Shown: piece by piece, positions 1 to 9,542 of the stretch | Numbering within the stretch: the stretch's first letter is position 1 | Layout of the letters: every line of letters begins with the position of its first letter | Source: CAIWCD01 sp043782365 | GTDB taxonomy: Bacteria; Myxococcota; Myxococcia; Myxococcales; 40CM-4-68-19 | Length of the DNA stretch: 38,020 nucleotides | Assembly: GCA_043782365.1 (NCBI GenBank) | Contig: JAYWAO010000192.1 | Span: 1 to 38,020, forward strand | Reading direction: 5' to 3' | Notes under the pieces: generated by a model | Told to the model about the DNA's origin: nothing | What the model saw: only the letters and a program-made list of their open reading frames with translations | Databases searched by the model: none | Program-made: the position numbers and the translations under genes

Positions 1-2198
1 TACCCATCCGCGCTTAAGGCCGCCTCCAGCGCGGCCTTCAGCGCCTCCACCCCGATCGGCTTGGGCAGATACAAGTCCATTCCCGCCGCCTTGCAGAGCT
101 CCTCATCCCCCTTCATCGCGTTCGCCGTCAGCGCGATGATCTGCACGTGCCCGCCCGCGGTGGCCTCGCGCGCCCGGATGCGCCGGGTGGCCTCGTAGCC
201 GTCCATCCCGGGCATCTGCACGTCCATCAGCACCACCGCGACGCCGCCGCGCTCGGCCGCCTCCACCACGGCGCCGCCGCTCGCCACCCGCTCCACCTGC
301 CAGCCGAGCCGCTCGAGCATCTTGCGCACGAGGAGCGCGTTGATGTCGTTGTCCTCGGCGAGCAGCGCCCGCCTGGGGCGCAGCGCAGGCAGCCCGCCGC
401 CGCTCGCCGCGACGCCGGTCCTTGGTGCACCCAAAGGCGCTGGCGCGGCCACCTCGAGCACGGGGTTCGACGGATCGCGCGCCCACGGCACGCCCAGCCG
501 CGGGACCGGGCTGGGAGCGGGCGGGAGCGGCAGCACGGGATCGGAGGGCAGCTTCGGCAGGAACACCGCCAGCGCCACCAGCGACTGCGGCGAGACCGGT
601 GGCCGCCGCGTCGCCCAGCCCGCCATCGCCTGCTGGATCACCTCGAGCAGCGCCGGCTCGGCCACGGGCTTGAAGAGCGCGCGCGCCACGCCCGCCTGCT
701 CGAGCACCTCGCGCGGCACCCGCTTGCCGGGCGCCAGCAGGAGCACGCGCGCGATCCGCTGCGTCTTCGCGTCCAGCTCCAGCTCGCGGCAGAGCGCGAG
801 GCCGTCGAGGCCGGACATCTGGTGATCGACCACCATCAGCCGCGGCGGCTCGCCGGCCTGGGCCGCGCGGAGCACCTCGGTGCGGGCTTCGGAGGCCGAG
901 GAGAACCCGATGGCATCGGCGTTCCACCCGCGCAGCGAGGTGAGCAGCGCCTGCAAGCTGCGCGGGTTGTCGTCGATGACGTACACCCGCAGCCGGCGCA
1001 GGTCGGGTCGCGGCAGCTCGCCCGCGTTCTCGGCGGGCGGCAGGCGGGCGGTGAAGAAGAAGGTGGAGCCCGGGTTCGCTCCCTCGGTGCTCGACTCGAC
1101 CCAGATGCGGCCGCCCATCTGCAGCACCAGCTCGCGCGAGATGGTCAGGCCCAGGCCGGTGCCGCCGAAGCGGCGGGTGGTCGAGTTGTCCTCCTGCGTG
1201 AAGGCCTCGAAGATCGCCTCCTGCCGGTCGGCCTTGATGCCCGCGCCCGTGTCCTGCACGGCGACGCGCACCATGCCCGAGTCGCGGCCCATGCCGGGCT
1301 CGAGGTCGACCCGCACGGCGACCTCGCCCTTCTCGGTGAACTTGATGGCGTTGCCGAGCAGGTTGGTGAGCACCTGTCGAAACCGCACGGGGTCGCCGAT
1401 CACGCTCCACGGCACCTCGGGGGCGAGCCACATCAAGAGCTCGAGCCCCTTCTCCTCGGTGCGGGGCGCGAGCGCGCGCAGGGTCTCCTCGATGGTCCGC
1501 GACAGCTCGAACGGGACCGCCTCCAGCTCCATCCGGCGGGCCTCGATCTTCGAGAGGTCGAGGATGTCGTTGATGATCGCCATCAGATTGCGGCCCGAGG
1601 TCTGCACGGCGACGAGGTAGTCGCGCTGCTCGGACGTCAGCTCGGTCTCGAGGGTGAGCGCGGTCATTCCCAGGACGCCGTTCATCGGCGTGCGGATCTC
1701 GTGGCTCATGTTGGCGAGGAACTGGCTCTTGCTGCGGCTCGCCTCCAGCGCCTCCTCGCGGGCCCGGATCTGCTCGGCCTCGGCGTCCTTGCGGGCGGTG
1801 ATGTCGGTGGAGAAGCCCTGCAGCGGACCTCCGCCCGGCGGCGCGATCAGCCGCACCCAGAGCCAGCGTGGCTCCCCGGCGTTGGTCTGCACGCGCAGCT
1901 CGACCTCCTCGACCGCGGAGACGTGCGCTGGCCGCGAGCCGGCGGCGCGAGCGATCGCCTGCGTGCAGAGGGCCGCGTCAGCCGGGTCCACCAGCGTCGA
2001 GAGCGGACGCCCCACCAGCGCAGGGAGCGGCCAGCCCAGCGAGCGCTCCCAGGCGGGGTTGAGCCGCAGCAGCCTCCCCTCTGGCGAGAGCGTGAAGAGC
2101 AGGTCGGGCGAGAGGTCGAAGAACGGCCCGAAGGGCTCGCTCGGGCCTTTTGCTGGTTGCTCGGCGGCGCTCACTCCGGGCTCGTCGCGCTCCGCCAT
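1..2198 (-). CDS. Hybrid sensor histidine kinase with two receiver domains (3' edge at window boundary)
   Basis: This is a cytoplasmic phosphorelay kinase. Reading from the ATG at 2198, a PAS domain (about residues 20-130) is followed by a HisKA dimerisation domain with the motif NMSHEIRTPMNG (phospho-His 166) and an HATPase domain with N box (LTNLLGNAIKFTEKG) and G boxes (DTGAG, GGTGLGL). Two receivers follow: the first has VVDHQMSG (Asp 458) and LFKP, the second has LMDVQMPGMDGY (Asp 659) and LPKP. No membrane segment or signal peptide is visible, so the PAS domain probably senses an intracellular or redox/ligand cue. The last visible codon begins TA at the window edge, so the gene probably stops there or just beyond (about 732 residues seen). 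A GGAG lies 11-14 bases before the start. It is divergent from the PilZ gene. The family is certain; signal and output partner are unknown. Confidence 0.93.
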   Translation of the reverse strand, partial: MAERDEPGVSAAEQPAKGPSEPFGPFFDLSPDLLFTLSPEGRLLRLNPAWERSLGWPLPALVGRPLSTLVDPADAALCTQAIARAAGSRPAHVSAVEEVELRVQTNAGEPRWLWVRLIAPPGGGPLQGFSTDITARKDAEAEQIRAREEALEASRSKSQFLANMSHEIRTPMNGVLGMTALTLETELTSEQRDYLVAVQTSGRNLMAIINDILDLSKIEARRMELEAVPFELSRTIEETLRALAPRTEEKGLELLMWLAPEVPWSVIGDPVRFRQVLTNLLGNAIKFTEKGEVAVRVDLEPGMGRDSGMVRVAVQDTGAGIKADRQEAIFEAFTQEDNSTTRRFGGTGLGLTISRELVLQMGGRIWVESSTEGANPGSTFFFTARLPPAENAGELPRPDLRRLRVYVIDDNPRSLQALLTSLRGWNADAIGFSSASEARTEVLRAAQAGEPPRLMVVDHQMSGLDGLALCRELELDAKTQRIARVLLLAPGKRVPREVLEQAGVARALFKPVAEPALLEVIQQAMAGWATRRPPVSPQSLVALAVFLPKLPSDPVLPLPPAPSPVPRLGVPWARDPSNPVLEVAAPAPLGAPRTGVAASGGGLPALRPRRALLAEDNDINALLVRKMLERLGWQVERVASGGAVVEAAERGGVAVVLMDVQMPGMDGYEATRRIRAREATAGGHVQIIALTANAMKGDEELCKAAGMDLYLPKPIGVEALKAALEAALSADG

Positions 2199-2264
2199 CT
2201 GCGAGACTCCTCTTCGGTTCGAGGTGTGGCGTCAGTCTACCCGCGAACGCCCCTGGCGCACCGC

Positions 2265-2278
2265 AGAGGCGCGCCTCT
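2265..2278. promoter_or_regulatory. 14-bp perfect palindrome in a divergent intergenic region
   Basis: AGAGGCGCGCCTCT is its own reverse complement. It lies between the divergent histidine kinase and PilZ starts, 67 bases from the kinase start and 59 from the PilZ start. A dimeric regulator could bind here and control both genes; this is inference from symmetry and position only, and short palindromes do arise by chance in GC-rich DNA. Confidence 0.3.
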
Positions 2279-2298
2279 TTCGGTTTGCCCTCACACTT

Positions 2299-2327
2299 TT
2301 GCATTCACGCCCCTGGCTGTGTAACAT
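2299..2327 (+). promoter_or_regulatory. Possible sigma-70-type promoter for the PilZ gene
   Basis: TTGCAT (2299-2304) and TAACAT (2322-2327) are separated by 17 bases, the usual spacing for -35 and -10 elements, though each matches the consensus imperfectly. Transcription would start about ten bases before the ATG at 2337 or closer, and no Shine-Dalgarno sequence is visible, so the mRNA may be nearly leaderless. The region is A/T-richer than its surroundings. An imperfect direct repeat TTTGC-N2-TCAC (2284-2294 and 2298-2308) overlaps it. Confidence 0.35.
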
Positions 2328-2336
2328 TTCACGCAC

Positions 2337-3062
2337 ATGACCTCGGAAAGCGCACCACCCAAGAACGGTACGAGCGGCTCCGCCACCCTGCTCCGACACC
2401 GCTTCGAGACGATCGGGGCGCTGCAGCAGCACCTGCACGCCATCGAGGGACGCAGCTTCCTCTTCTTCCGCAGCGAGAGCCTGGTGCTCGCTGGCGGCGC
2501 GCGGGTCCTGCTCGAGGTGGACTTCACCTCGAACGAGCAGCAGACGGTCCTGCGCGGACAGGTGCTCGGCCGCGTCGAGGGCGCGCTTCCCGGCCTCTGG
2601 CTGGAGTTCCCCGACACCCGCTTGCTGAAGAAGGCCGACGAGGGCGCCATCTCCTCGCGCAAGCAGCGCCGGGTCGGCTGCGACGTGCTCATCGAGGTCC
2701 GCAAGTCCAGCAGCCCGAGCCTGGGCCGGCTGGTCGACCTCTCGCTCGGCGGCGCGCGGTTCGCGGGCATGGGCGGGCTGCGGATCCACGAGCAGGTGGA
2801 GGTGCGGGTCGTCTCCGCCAACAAGGAGTGGCCGAGCGAGCTGGGCCGGGCGCAGGTGGTGCGGATGGAGGACAGCGACATCGGCACCAGGTTCCTCCGC
2901 GACCAGCCGCAGTCGCGGATGGCGATCACCCGGCTCTTCGGTGCGCTCCAGGAGGGCTGGGTGAAGGCGCCCGAGGTGTCGCACCCGGCGTACTGCTGCA
3001 AGAACGGCCAGCTGCTCGAGCCGCCGCTGCCGCGGGTGAAGGGTCGGGAGAGGCCGCTGTAG
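2337..3062 (+). CDS. PilZ domain protein
   Basis: PilZ domains bind cyclic di-GMP and act as effectors of motility or polysaccharide output. The C-terminal half has the two PilZ signatures: an Arg-rich motif RKQRR at residues 108-112 and DLSLGG at 134-139, followed by the expected beta-rich segment. The N-terminal half (about 25-95) reads as a second, degenerate PilZ-like barrel without the Arg motif, an arrangement common in myxobacterial PilZ proteins. At 241 residues it has no membrane segment or catalytic domain, so it is a stand-alone effector. It sits divergent to a hybrid histidine kinase and before a glycosyltransferase on the opposite strand, but no operon partner is evident. Family call is firm; c-di-GMP binding is inferred from the retained Arg and D-x-S-x-x-G residues. 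Confidence 0.88.
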   Translation: MTSESAPPKNGTSGSATLLRHRFETIGALQQHLHAIEGRSFLFFRSESLVLAGGARVLLEVDFTSNEQQTVLRGQVLGRVEGALPGLWLEFPDTRLLKKADEGAISSRKQRRVGCDVLIEVRKSSSPSLGRLVDLSLGGARFAGMGGLRIHEQVEVRVVSANKEWPSELGRAQVVRMEDSDIGTRFLRDQPQSRMAITRLFGALQEGWVKAPEVSHPAYCCKNGQLLEPPLPRVKGRERPL

Positions 3063-3097
3063 CGCCTTCGAGCCCAGTTCTAGCCCAGGGACGCCAG

Positions 3098-4312
3098 CTA
3101 CTCGGCCCGCGGCACCACCACCACCGTGCGCCCGTCGCGCTCCTGCGGCGGCAAGGCGCGGGGCTCGGACTGCGCCTCGCCACGAGAGACGAGCGAAGAC
3201 CCTTCGCTGCTCGCGTCCGCGCGGGGATTGGCAGAGGGGGAGTCAGCTGCTGCAGCGTCAACGGCAGCGCCAGCCGCGGCAGCGTCGGCAGCGGCTGGCG
3301 CGGCCGGCTTCGCAGGAGCCGCCGCGCCCTTCCCCTCCTTCGGCGCCAGCTTGCGGTCGCAGATCTCCACCCCGCGCTTCGGGTAGTCGCCGTACTTGCT
3401 CTGGTCGACGAAGAGCACCGCATCGGGCGGGGGCGCACCGCAGGCGAGCGCCGAGCGGTACCACTGCCGAGAATAAGTGTATTCGCGCAGCTCGCCGTAG
3501 CAGTCGGCGATCAAGCAGTGGGTCTCGGCGTAGCGCGGGTCGATGCGCAGCGCGCGCCAGCCGGCGTCGATCGCCTCGCGCCACTTGCCCTGCAGGAACA
3601 GGCAGGCCGCGAGGTACTGCGCGCACATGTACTTCTCGCTGTGGAACGTGCTGCCGATGGCGAGGTACTGCGTGTAGCGGAGGATCGCCTCGTCGTGCCG
3701 CTTGGAGAGCCGCAGCGCGTTCCCCAGGTGGAAGAGCGCGCGCAGGTTGGCCGGGTCCTCGCGCACCTCGAGCTCGAGCAGGCGCAGGTTGCGCTCGGTG
3801 GAGCCCTCCTTGCCCGTCTTGTCGGGGAGGTGCTGCACCAACACCTCGCGGTCCTTCTCGGCCTTGCCCTGGATCCGCGGGTACTCGTGGATGCGCCCGA
3901 TGAACCGGTTCTGCGGCAGGTTCTTGAAGAGCCGCGTCTGCAGCCAGGAGTCCTTGTTCCAGCGGATGGTCACTTGCAGCCCGGCCACTCCCCGCGCGGC
4001 CGCAGCGCGGAGCCGCTCGACTCCGCCGGGCTGCAGGACGTCATCGGCGTCCATCCACAAGATGTAGTCGCCGGTGGCGAGCTCGACGCCGTGGTTGCGG
4101 GCGAGCGCGAAGTCGCGCATCCGGCCGTCCTCGCCGATGCAGGCGGTGAAGCGCTGCACGCGGGCGCCGTGGCTGCGGGCGATCTCCTCAGTGCAGTCCT
4201 TCGAGCCCGTGTCGATGATGACCAGCTCGTCCCAGGCGCCCTTGAAGGAATCGAGGCAGCGCCCGAGCAGCTTCTCCTCGTCGCGGACGATCATGCAGGC
4301 GGAGATGGCCAT
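3098..4312 (-). CDS. Family 2 glycosyltransferase with TPR repeats
   Basis: The protein opens with a GT-A fold domain: ISACMIVRDEE, the nucleotide-sugar segment VIIDTGSKDCT, and the metal-binding DxD region WMDADDVL. About 170 residues of TPR-like helices follow (for example LFHLGNALRLSKRHDEAI and AQYLAACLFLQGKWREAI). This GT2-TPR layout occurs in enzymes that glycosylate proteins or assemble surface glycans. The last ~75 residues are Ala/Pro-rich and low complexity, probably an unstructured tail. The start at ATG 4312 is chosen because the GT2 fold begins immediately after it and GAGGG lies about 12 bases upstream; starts at 4336, 4372 or 4429 would add a basic, poorly conserved-looking leader. 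It is divergent to the acyl-CoA ligase. Acceptor and donor sugar are unknown. Confidence 0.85.
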   Translation of the reverse strand: MAISACMIVRDEEKLLGRCLDSFKGAWDELVIIDTGSKDCTEEIARSHGARVQRFTACIGEDGRMRDFALARNHGVELATGDYILWMDADDVLQPGGVERLRAAAARGVAGLQVTIRWNKDSWLQTRLFKNLPQNRFIGRIHEYPRIQGKAEKDREVLVQHLPDKTGKEGSTERNLRLLELEVREDPANLRALFHLGNALRLSKRHDEAILRYTQYLAIGSTFHSEKYMCAQYLAACLFLQGKWREAIDAGWRALRIDPRYAETHCLIADCYGELREYTYSRQWYRSALACGAPPPDAVLFVDQSKYGDYPKRGVEICDRKLAPKEGKGAAAPAKPAAPAAADAAAAGAAVDAAAADSPSANPRADASSEGSSLVSRGEAQSEPRALPPQERDGRTVVVVPRAE

Positions 4313-4423
4313 GGGGACAGGCACCCTCAGATACATTTCGGTCACAACACGCTTGCTTGCACCGCGCGCCATCGTAACATGGCGCCCCCGCGTTCCCCGC
4401 GGCGCATCGGCAGCGGCAACTTG

Positions 4424-4452
4424 GTTCAACTCCAGTTCAACACCGGCTCAAC
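4424..4452 (+). promoter_or_regulatory. Three 11-bp-phased heptamers before the acyl-CoA ligase
   Basis: GTTCAAC at 4424-4430 and 4435-4441 and GCTCAAC at 4446-4452 recur at exactly 11-base intervals, about one helical turn, ending 13 bases before the chosen GTG start. Such same-face repeats suit a regulator binding as an oligomer. If the coding region instead began at the upstream ATG 4379 the repeats would be coding; the strong ribosome site at 4455-4458 argues against that. Confidence 0.3.
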
Positions 4453-4465
4453 AGCGGAGCACTCC

Positions 4466-6295
<1,830 letters not shown>

Positions 6296-6493
6296 CAGTG
6301 GGCGAGCAGGGGCTCAGCAGGGGCTAGCAGCGCGATTCGACAGAAGCTGCCCCGGCGCCGGGAGGCTCGCGAGGGGCTCCCGGCGTCTCCGCTTCGGGCC
6401 CGCGCCCCGAGCGACCACGTGGACCCAGGGTTCGCCTGCGTCTCGACCCGCTGCCATCCGCGGCACAGACGCACCAGAACGCCGAAAGCGCCG

Positions 6494-6520
6494 GATGGAG
6501 TGGCGCTTGGCCACTCCATC
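6494..6520. terminator. Perfect 11-bp hairpin between convergent genes
   Basis: GATGGAGTGGC (6494-6504) and GCCACTCCATC (6510-6520) form a perfect stem with a five-base loop, midway between the end of the acyl-CoA ligase and the end of the convergent Ala/Lys protein. Neither strand has a T-run after it, so it is not a canonical intrinsic terminator; it may be a bidirectional, Rho-assisted or RNA-stabilising stem, or an operator. The rest of 6296-6569 shows only a short repeat of AGCAGGGGCT near 6305-6326. Confidence 0.4.
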
Positions 6521-6569
6521 ACGACGCTCTGGCTGCGGGCGAACCCGCTACAGCTTGCCGTGCTGAAGA

Positions 6570-6968
6570 CTAGTTCGCGGCGGGGGCGGCGGCGGCGGGG
6601 GCCTCGGCCGAGCCAGCGGCCTTCTTCTCGGCCTTGGCGGCCTTCTTGTCCGCCTTCTTCTCGGCCTTGACGTGCTTCCGCTCGGCCTTCACTTCGGCCT
6701 TGGCGGCGGCCTTGTCGGCCTTGGCGGCCTTGTGGTCGGCCTTCGCGGCGTGCTTCTCGGCCTTGGCGGCGTGCTTCTCGGCCTTCGCGGCGGCCTTCGG
6801 GTCGCCAGAGGCTTCGGCCTTGACGGCGGACTTCTCGGCCTTCGCGGCGGCCTTGTCGGCCTTCGCGGCGGACTTCTCGGCCTTCGCGGCCTTGGCGGCG
6901 GGCTTGGCAACGGCGCCAGTGGAGATGAGGGCGAAGGCGGCGAGGGCGGCGACGATCGAGCGGATCAT
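6570..6968 (-). CDS. Exported Ala/Lys-repeat protein
   Basis: The protein (132 residues) begins with a clear signal peptide, MIRSIVAALAAFALISTGAVA, with likely cleavage after AVA. The mature part is almost entirely Ala, Lys and Glu in short repeats of the type AKAEK, AKADK and KHAAKAEK, ending in a Pro/Ala tail. It should be strongly basic and helical or disordered. The repeats resemble histone H1-like tails, yet the signal peptide sends it to the periplasm or outside, so DNA packaging is unlikely; binding to anionic polymers, envelope or released DNA is possible but unproven. AGGAG lies seven bases before the ATG, and a sigma-54-like promoter lies at 7028-7043. It is not recognised as a named family. 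The repetitive DNA could vary in length between strains. Confidence 0.7.
   Translation of the reverse strand: MIRSIVAALAAFALISTGAVAKPAAKAAKAEKSAAKADKAAAKAEKSAVKAEASGDPKAAAKAEKHAAKAEKHAAKADHKAAKADKAAAKAEVKAERKHVKAEKKADKKAAKAEKKAAGSAEAPAAAAPAAN
6600..6900. repeat. Degenerate 15-21-bp coding repeats (AKAEK units)
   Basis: Blocks such as GCCTTGGCGGC, GCGTGCTTCTCG and CTTCTCGGCCTTCGCGGC recur in tandem and near-tandem through the Ala/Lys protein. They keep the reading frame and encode alternating Ala-Lys units, so they are probably prone to slippage or unequal recombination. Confidence 0.6.
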
Positions 6969-7422
6969 TGAAGGCTCCTGGTTAAGAGGTTGGCGAGCGG
7001 GTCAGCCCGCCGTCGGACGGAGGCAGTAGCAAGGGTTCGGCCAAGTTGATCGGCGGGGCCGCTCAGAGGGGGAAGCGGCGCGTCGGCGGTGAAGATCCGG
7101 GGCGGCGAGGAGGAATGCCCACGGGGAGCGAGGAGGGCCTCCCCGGGCGCGGGGAGGATCGCCGCGTGATGGGGCGCACCGGGCCGGTGCGTAGCGGGAT
7201 ACGCACGAGGGAGGCGGTGCAGGGACGGGCGCGGTGAGGCGGCGTTGCACCAAGAGGAGTGGGGCGGCCTGGTGCTGGCCACTCGCGCCTCGGACCCGAG
7301 ACTCGCCTGGCCGGGGACCGCGACAAGCCGTGGTCGGAGACCTGGCGCTCGCCTTCTTCCTGGGAGCGGGCGCGCCCCGGGCATACGCCGACCCGAGGGG
7401 CACAGGGACTGCGGGGGTAAAT
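6969..7422. other. Intergenic stretch of 454 bases
   Basis: It holds the ribosome site and a sigma-54-like promoter of the Ala/Lys protein (7028-7043). I see no convincing coding region, tRNA or hairpin in the remainder; open frames here are short and lack ribosome sites. Confidence 0.5.
7028..7043 (-). promoter_or_regulatory. Sigma-54-like promoter for the Ala/Lys protein
   Basis: On the minus strand the sequence reads TGGCCGAACCCTTGCT. It has the TGGC (-24) and TTGCT (-12) elements with GG and GC ten bases apart, as sigma-54 requires; only the ACG after TGGC differs. A transcript would begin about 50 bases before the ATG at 6968, leaving room for the AGGAG ribosome site. Sigma-54 promoters are frequent in myxobacteria. 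The activator site is not identified. Confidence 0.45.
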
Positions 7423-7499
7423 TGGTGGCGGTGCGTGGACTCGAACCACGTACCTGCGGATTATGAGACCGCCGCTCTAGCCAGATGAGCTACACCGCC
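7423..7499 (-). tRNA. tRNA with CAT anticodon (elongator Met most likely)
   Basis: The minus strand folds into a complete 77-base tRNA: acceptor GGCGGTG paired with CACCGCC, D arm GCTC/GAGC, anticodon loop CTCATAA (anticodon CAT), T arm CGTGG-TTCGAGT-CCACG, discriminator A and an encoded CCA. The anticodon stem closes with a T-T mismatch at 31-39, which is tolerated in many tRNAs. CAT could also belong to the lysidine-modified Ile2 tRNA; initiator Met is unlikely because the first acceptor pair G-C is intact and the three-G anticodon-stem signature is absent. Confidence 0.93.
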
Positions 7500-7613
7500 A
7501 AGACTGCGCCGACTTTCCCTGCCAAAACCTGCTGCCGATCCCGCTGCGAAGCCACCCGCGCCAGCTCTTCCCGGCGTCAGGGCGGCGCACCTTAGCGATC
7601 TGCCCCGGCGCCG

Positions 7614-8750
7614 TCAAGGATGTGCGGCAGGCCGGGCAGCATCTGCCGCGGCGCCCACGCCTGCAGGCGAAAGCTTCGTGTCCCCCTCGGCGTCGCCGGC
7701 GTCGGTCGTCGGGTCCGGAGCGGACGCCCCGAAGAGACCCCGCAGCGAGACGTGCCCGGTGGACATGAAGAAGACGCCCAGCACCACCTGCTGGAGGAAC
7801 TGCAGCAGCCACACGGTGTTGGCGAAGGCCACCGCGTTGACGCCCTCGGGCCCGGAGTCGAACGCCTTGTAGAAGAGCGACAGACCGATCTGCGTGGCCA
7901 GCTGCAGCGTGCCCACCATCCCCGGGCCCGCGGGGATCATCGCGCCCACCACCTGCATGGTGAGCACCGCGCAGGCCTGCAGCGGCGACAGGTGCATCCC
8001 GAAGGCCGGGGCCACGATGGCGAGGCCGAGCGTGGCGCTCGCCCAGTAGGCGGCGGTGAGGAGGAAGAAGCCCAGCGCCTTCCAGCCCGAGCCGAGGTGG
8101 AGCGCGCCGATGAAGGCGTCGAGCATCGAGGTGGCCTTGGCCGCGAGCTTCGGGGAGAGCGGGCCGAGCAGCTTGCCGGTGAGCGCCACCGCCCACTCGC
8201 GCAGGAAGAACGCCGCGCCCAGCACCACGCAGAGCACCAAGAAGCCCAGGCTCACCAGCACCGCGGCCCGGCGCGCGTGCACCGCGTACTCGCCGTGGGC
8301 GCTGTCGCCGAGCGCGTGCAGGGTGAGGACGCCGAGCAGGCCGACGAAGAGGCCGTCGGCGATCCGCTCGACCACGATCGAGGCCATCGCGCCGCTGCGG
8401 CGCAGGCGCGGGCCCCGGCCCTCGGGCGGCCGGGCGATCAAGAGCGGCCGCGCGAACTCGCCCATCCGCAGCGGCAGCACGATCAACAGCATGATGCCGA
8501 TGGCCGACGCGGAGTTGAGCCGCTTGAACCCCACGTGCCCGAGCGGCTCGAGGAGGATGCCCCAGCGCACCGTGCGCAGGAGGTGGATGAGCAGGAGCAC
8601 GCCCACGTAGGCGACGAGCGGGCCCTTGTCGCTGTGGGCGATCGCGCCCACCACCTTGCCGACCGGGGCGTTGCGCAGGGAGAGCCACACCAGCGCGGCC
8701 GAGAAGAGCAGCGGGAGCAGGACGCGCAGCGCGAGCTTGAGCTTGTTCAC
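7614..8750 (-). CDS. Lysylphosphatidylglycerol-synthase-like/UPF0104 integral membrane protein
   Basis: About 378 residues with eight or so hydrophobic segments, beginning LALRVLLPLLFSAALVWLSL. Family marks include LRTVRWGILLEPLG, a Gly/Pro-rich loop VGAMIPAGPGMVGTLQLA, and PLRMGEFARPLLIARP, all typical of the LPG_synthase_TM/AglD (UPF0104) family, which comprises flippase-like membrane proteins for lipids or lipid-linked sugars. The soluble aminoacyl-transfer domain of MprF is absent, so lysyl transfer is unlikely. The GTG start at 8750 overlaps the TGA of the PHP phosphatase by four bases, with GGAGG eight bases upstream, implying coupled translation and a shared role, plausibly in polysaccharide or lipid-glycan export. 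The last ~35 residues are polar and low complexity. Confidence 0.78.
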   Translation of the reverse strand: MNKLKLALRVLLPLLFSAALVWLSLRNAPVGKVVGAIAHSDKGPLVAYVGVLLLIHLLRTVRWGILLEPLGHVGFKRLNSASAIGIMLLIVLPLRMGEFARPLLIARPPEGRGPRLRRSGAMASIVVERIADGLFVGLLGVLTLHALGDSAHGEYAVHARRAAVLVSLGFLVLCVVLGAAFFLREWAVALTGKLLGPLSPKLAAKATSMLDAFIGALHLGSGWKALGFFLLTAAYWASATLGLAIVAPAFGMHLSPLQACAVLTMQVVGAMIPAGPGMVGTLQLATQIGLSLFYKAFDSGPEGVNAVAFANTVWLLQFLQQVVLGVFFMSTGHVSLRGLFGASAPDPTTDAGDAEGDTKLSPAGVGAAADAARPAAHP

Positions 8751-9466
8751 GAGAGGGCCTCCCCGCGCAGGACGCGGCGCGGGTTGTCGTCGAGCAGGGT
8801 GCGAAGGCCGGCCTCGCCGACCGCCTTGCGCAAGAGCGGGAGCCCCTCGGTGAGGAGCTTCTCGGCGCTCTGGGGGCGGTGGACGTCGCTGGCGGCCACT
8901 GCGTAGAGCCCGTCGCCGAGCAGGCGCTGGGCCAGCTTGCGCGGGTCCCGGCCGTAGTGCCCCGCGAGCGCGCCGATCTCCACCTGCAGGGCGGCACCGG
9001 CTTCGGTGAGGCGACGCCCGAGTCCGTCGTCGTCTTGGAAAGCGCGGCACCGCTCGGGGTGGGCCACCAGCACGCGCAGCCCCGCGATCTGCAGCCGGAA
9101 GACCAGCTCCTCGAGCCCCGGCAACGGCAGCGCGTGCGGCGCCTCCACCAGCACCCAGTTGCCAGCGCCGAGGGGGCGGACGTCGCCCTGCTGCACCCTC
9201 TCGAGCAGCGCGCCGTCGAGCCGGTGCTCGGCGCCCGGGTGCAGCTGCAGGGGGATCCGCCGCGCGTCGAGCAGCGCCTGCAGCTCTGCGCGGCGGGTCG
9301 CGTTCTCCAGCGCCGAAGGCAGCTCGGGCCACGCGTGGGGCGTCGGCGCGGCGTCGGAGAAGCCGTGCTCCACCAAGAGCTCGCACAGGCGCAGCGACTC
9401 GTCCTGGTCACGGGCGCCGTCGTCGGTGGCCCAGAGGAGGTGGCAGTGGAGGTCGGCGTAGGCCAT
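8747..9466 (-). CDS. PHP-domain protein-tyrosine phosphatase of the CpsB/Wzb-like family
   Basis: CpsB/YwqE-type phosphatases are metal-dependent PHP enzymes that remove phosphate from tyrosine kinases controlling capsule and exopolysaccharide assembly. The metal-binding motifs appear in order: DLHCHLLWATDDGA at residues 5-18, TPH, PGAEHR, VAHPER and ASDVH. Length (239 residues) fits the family. It precedes and overlaps a flippase-like membrane gene. The cognate tyrosine kinase is not in the window; the glycosyltransferase fusion at 17957 is the nearest polysaccharide gene but lies far away on the other strand. PHP phosphoesterases also include histidinol phosphatases, but the DLHCH-x(8)-DGA start and TPH motif favour CpsB. 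Confidence 0.87.
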   Translation of the reverse strand: MAYADLHCHLLWATDDGARDQDESLRLCELLVEHGFSDAAPTPHAWPELPSALENATRRAELQALLDARRIPLQLHPGAEHRLDGALLERVQQGDVRPLGAGNWVLVEAPHALPLPGLEELVFRLQIAGLRVLVAHPERCRAFQDDDGLGRRLTEAGAALQVEIGALAGHYGRDPRKLAQRLLGDGLYAVAASDVHRPQSAEKLLTEGLPLLRKAVGEAGLRTLLDDNPRRVLRGEALS

Positions 9467-9542
9467 CAGCGGAGGCCGGACCCTACAGCGGGCGCGCTGG
9501 CCACTGCGTCCGGCAATCGGGGGCGTGCTCCGCGGGACCGCG

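Noticed and set aside
147..2324. Long open frame on the plus strand opposite the hybrid kinase
   Set aside because: It is an antisense shadow in GC-rich DNA: the translation is Arg/Pro/Ala-rich without motifs, while the minus strand encodes a complete kinase.
2150..4465. N-terminal extension of more than 700 codons on the acyl-CoA ligase frame
   Set aside because: It is antisense to the glycosyltransferase and overlaps the PilZ gene out of frame; a good ribosome site marks the true start at 4466.
7234..7488. Small plus-strand open frame overlapping the tRNA
   Set aside because: It runs through the complement of a complete tRNA and has no ribosome site.
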